Positions 49,982 through 50,078 of a DNA stretch of 50,078 nucleotides are shown here, piece after piece. The translations under genes and the position numbers were made by a program. Source of the DNA: Thermoleophilia bacterium (GTDB lineage Bacteria > Actinomycetota > Thermoleophilia > Miltoncostaeales > Miltoncostaeaceae); NCBI GenBank assembly GCA_017882585.1, contig JADGPF010000011.1:1-50078 (forward strand), written 5' to 3'. Under the pieces are notes generated by a model that saw nothing but the letters and a program-made list of their open reading frames with translations, did no database searches and was not told where the DNA came from. The first letter of the stretch is position 1; each line of letters begins with the position of its first letter.

Positions 49982-50078
49982 GCCTGACCGGTGGCGCACA
50001 GGCCCCGCGGATTCGCCATGAGTCGAGGTACGGAGACCAGATCTTCGCCACAGGGCCAACGAATCGCCCACGAAGGCG

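Overview
The window is about 50 kb of ordinary chromosomal DNA from a GC-rich (roughly 70 %) actinobacterium. OpcA beside Zwf, LexA with a GAAC-N4-GTTC operator, a menaquinone-type (MqnA/MqnD) gene, KtrB/TrkA-type potassium uptake and many GTG starts all point to Actinomycetota. A deep lineage such as Thermoleophilia (Solirubrobacterales-like) is my best guess, by inference only. No insertion sequence, integrase, prophage module or CRISPR array is visible, and coding density is very high. The only stretch over 300 bases without a protein gene holds the RNase P RNA.

Layout. 1-2.6 kb: three universal-stress-like proteins and a DUF4395 membrane protein. 2.7-10.2 kb: a secreted phosphodiester-glycosidase-like protein, a four-gene efflux operon (lipoprotein, adaptor with peptidoglycan-binding domain, ATPase, MacB-like permease), a YdcZ-type transporter, and a second ABC-2 exporter pair. 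10.2-17.6 kb: a membrane HD-GYP phosphodiesterase, an LLM flavin oxidoreductase, divergently arranged CFA-synthase-like methyltransferase and DUF1295 protein, an MscS channel with DUF1385, and two unknown genes. 17.6-22.3 kb: a zinc alcohol dehydrogenase and a run of small proteins (coiled coil, zinc ribbons, GYD, rhodanese), then a PrxQ peroxiredoxin and an acetyltransferase. 22.3-24.4 kb: a HTH regulator, rnpB, lexA and tRNA-Leu(GAG). 24.4-29.4 kb: selD translationally coupled to an acyl-CoA dehydrogenase homologue, an archaeal-type phosphoglycerate mutase overlapping an NMN-adenylyltransferase-like gene, two very small proteins, and secG. 29.4-35.5 kb: thioesterase, cupin, acetyltransferase, an MqnD-like protein, a Crp/Fnr regulator, a lipoprotein and a quinone reductase. 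35.6-40.4 kb: transketolase, zwf and opcA, the entry to the pentose phosphate pathway. 40.4-46.5 kb (minus strand): TrkA/KtrB potassium uptake, then nadE, a YciI protein, an AcuC-type deacetylase and a degenerate HD-domain protein. 46.6-50 kb: a zinc-ribbon protein, a secreted protein and an OmpR/HisKA two-component pair.

How genes work together. Stop-start overlaps of 1-4 bases define tight operons: the efflux operon at 4-7.9 kb, the exporter pair, selD-acyl-CoA dehydrogenase, zwf-opcA and the 31.8-33 kb pair. Ten or so start codons lie 6-8 bases after a TANNNT-like -10 box with no ribosome binding site, so leaderless transcription appears common; this pattern was used to choose several starts.

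I found no clearly new multi-gene system. The best leads are single proteins with altered key residues: an acyl-CoA dehydrogenase homologue with alanine at both usual catalytic-glutamate sites, a KtrB channel with serine in the first filter loop, a catalytically dead HD protein next to a deacetylase, and an MqnD-like protein with a changed signature. A 20-residue reading frame overlapping zwf and a recurring intergenic 12-mer are also worth a look.
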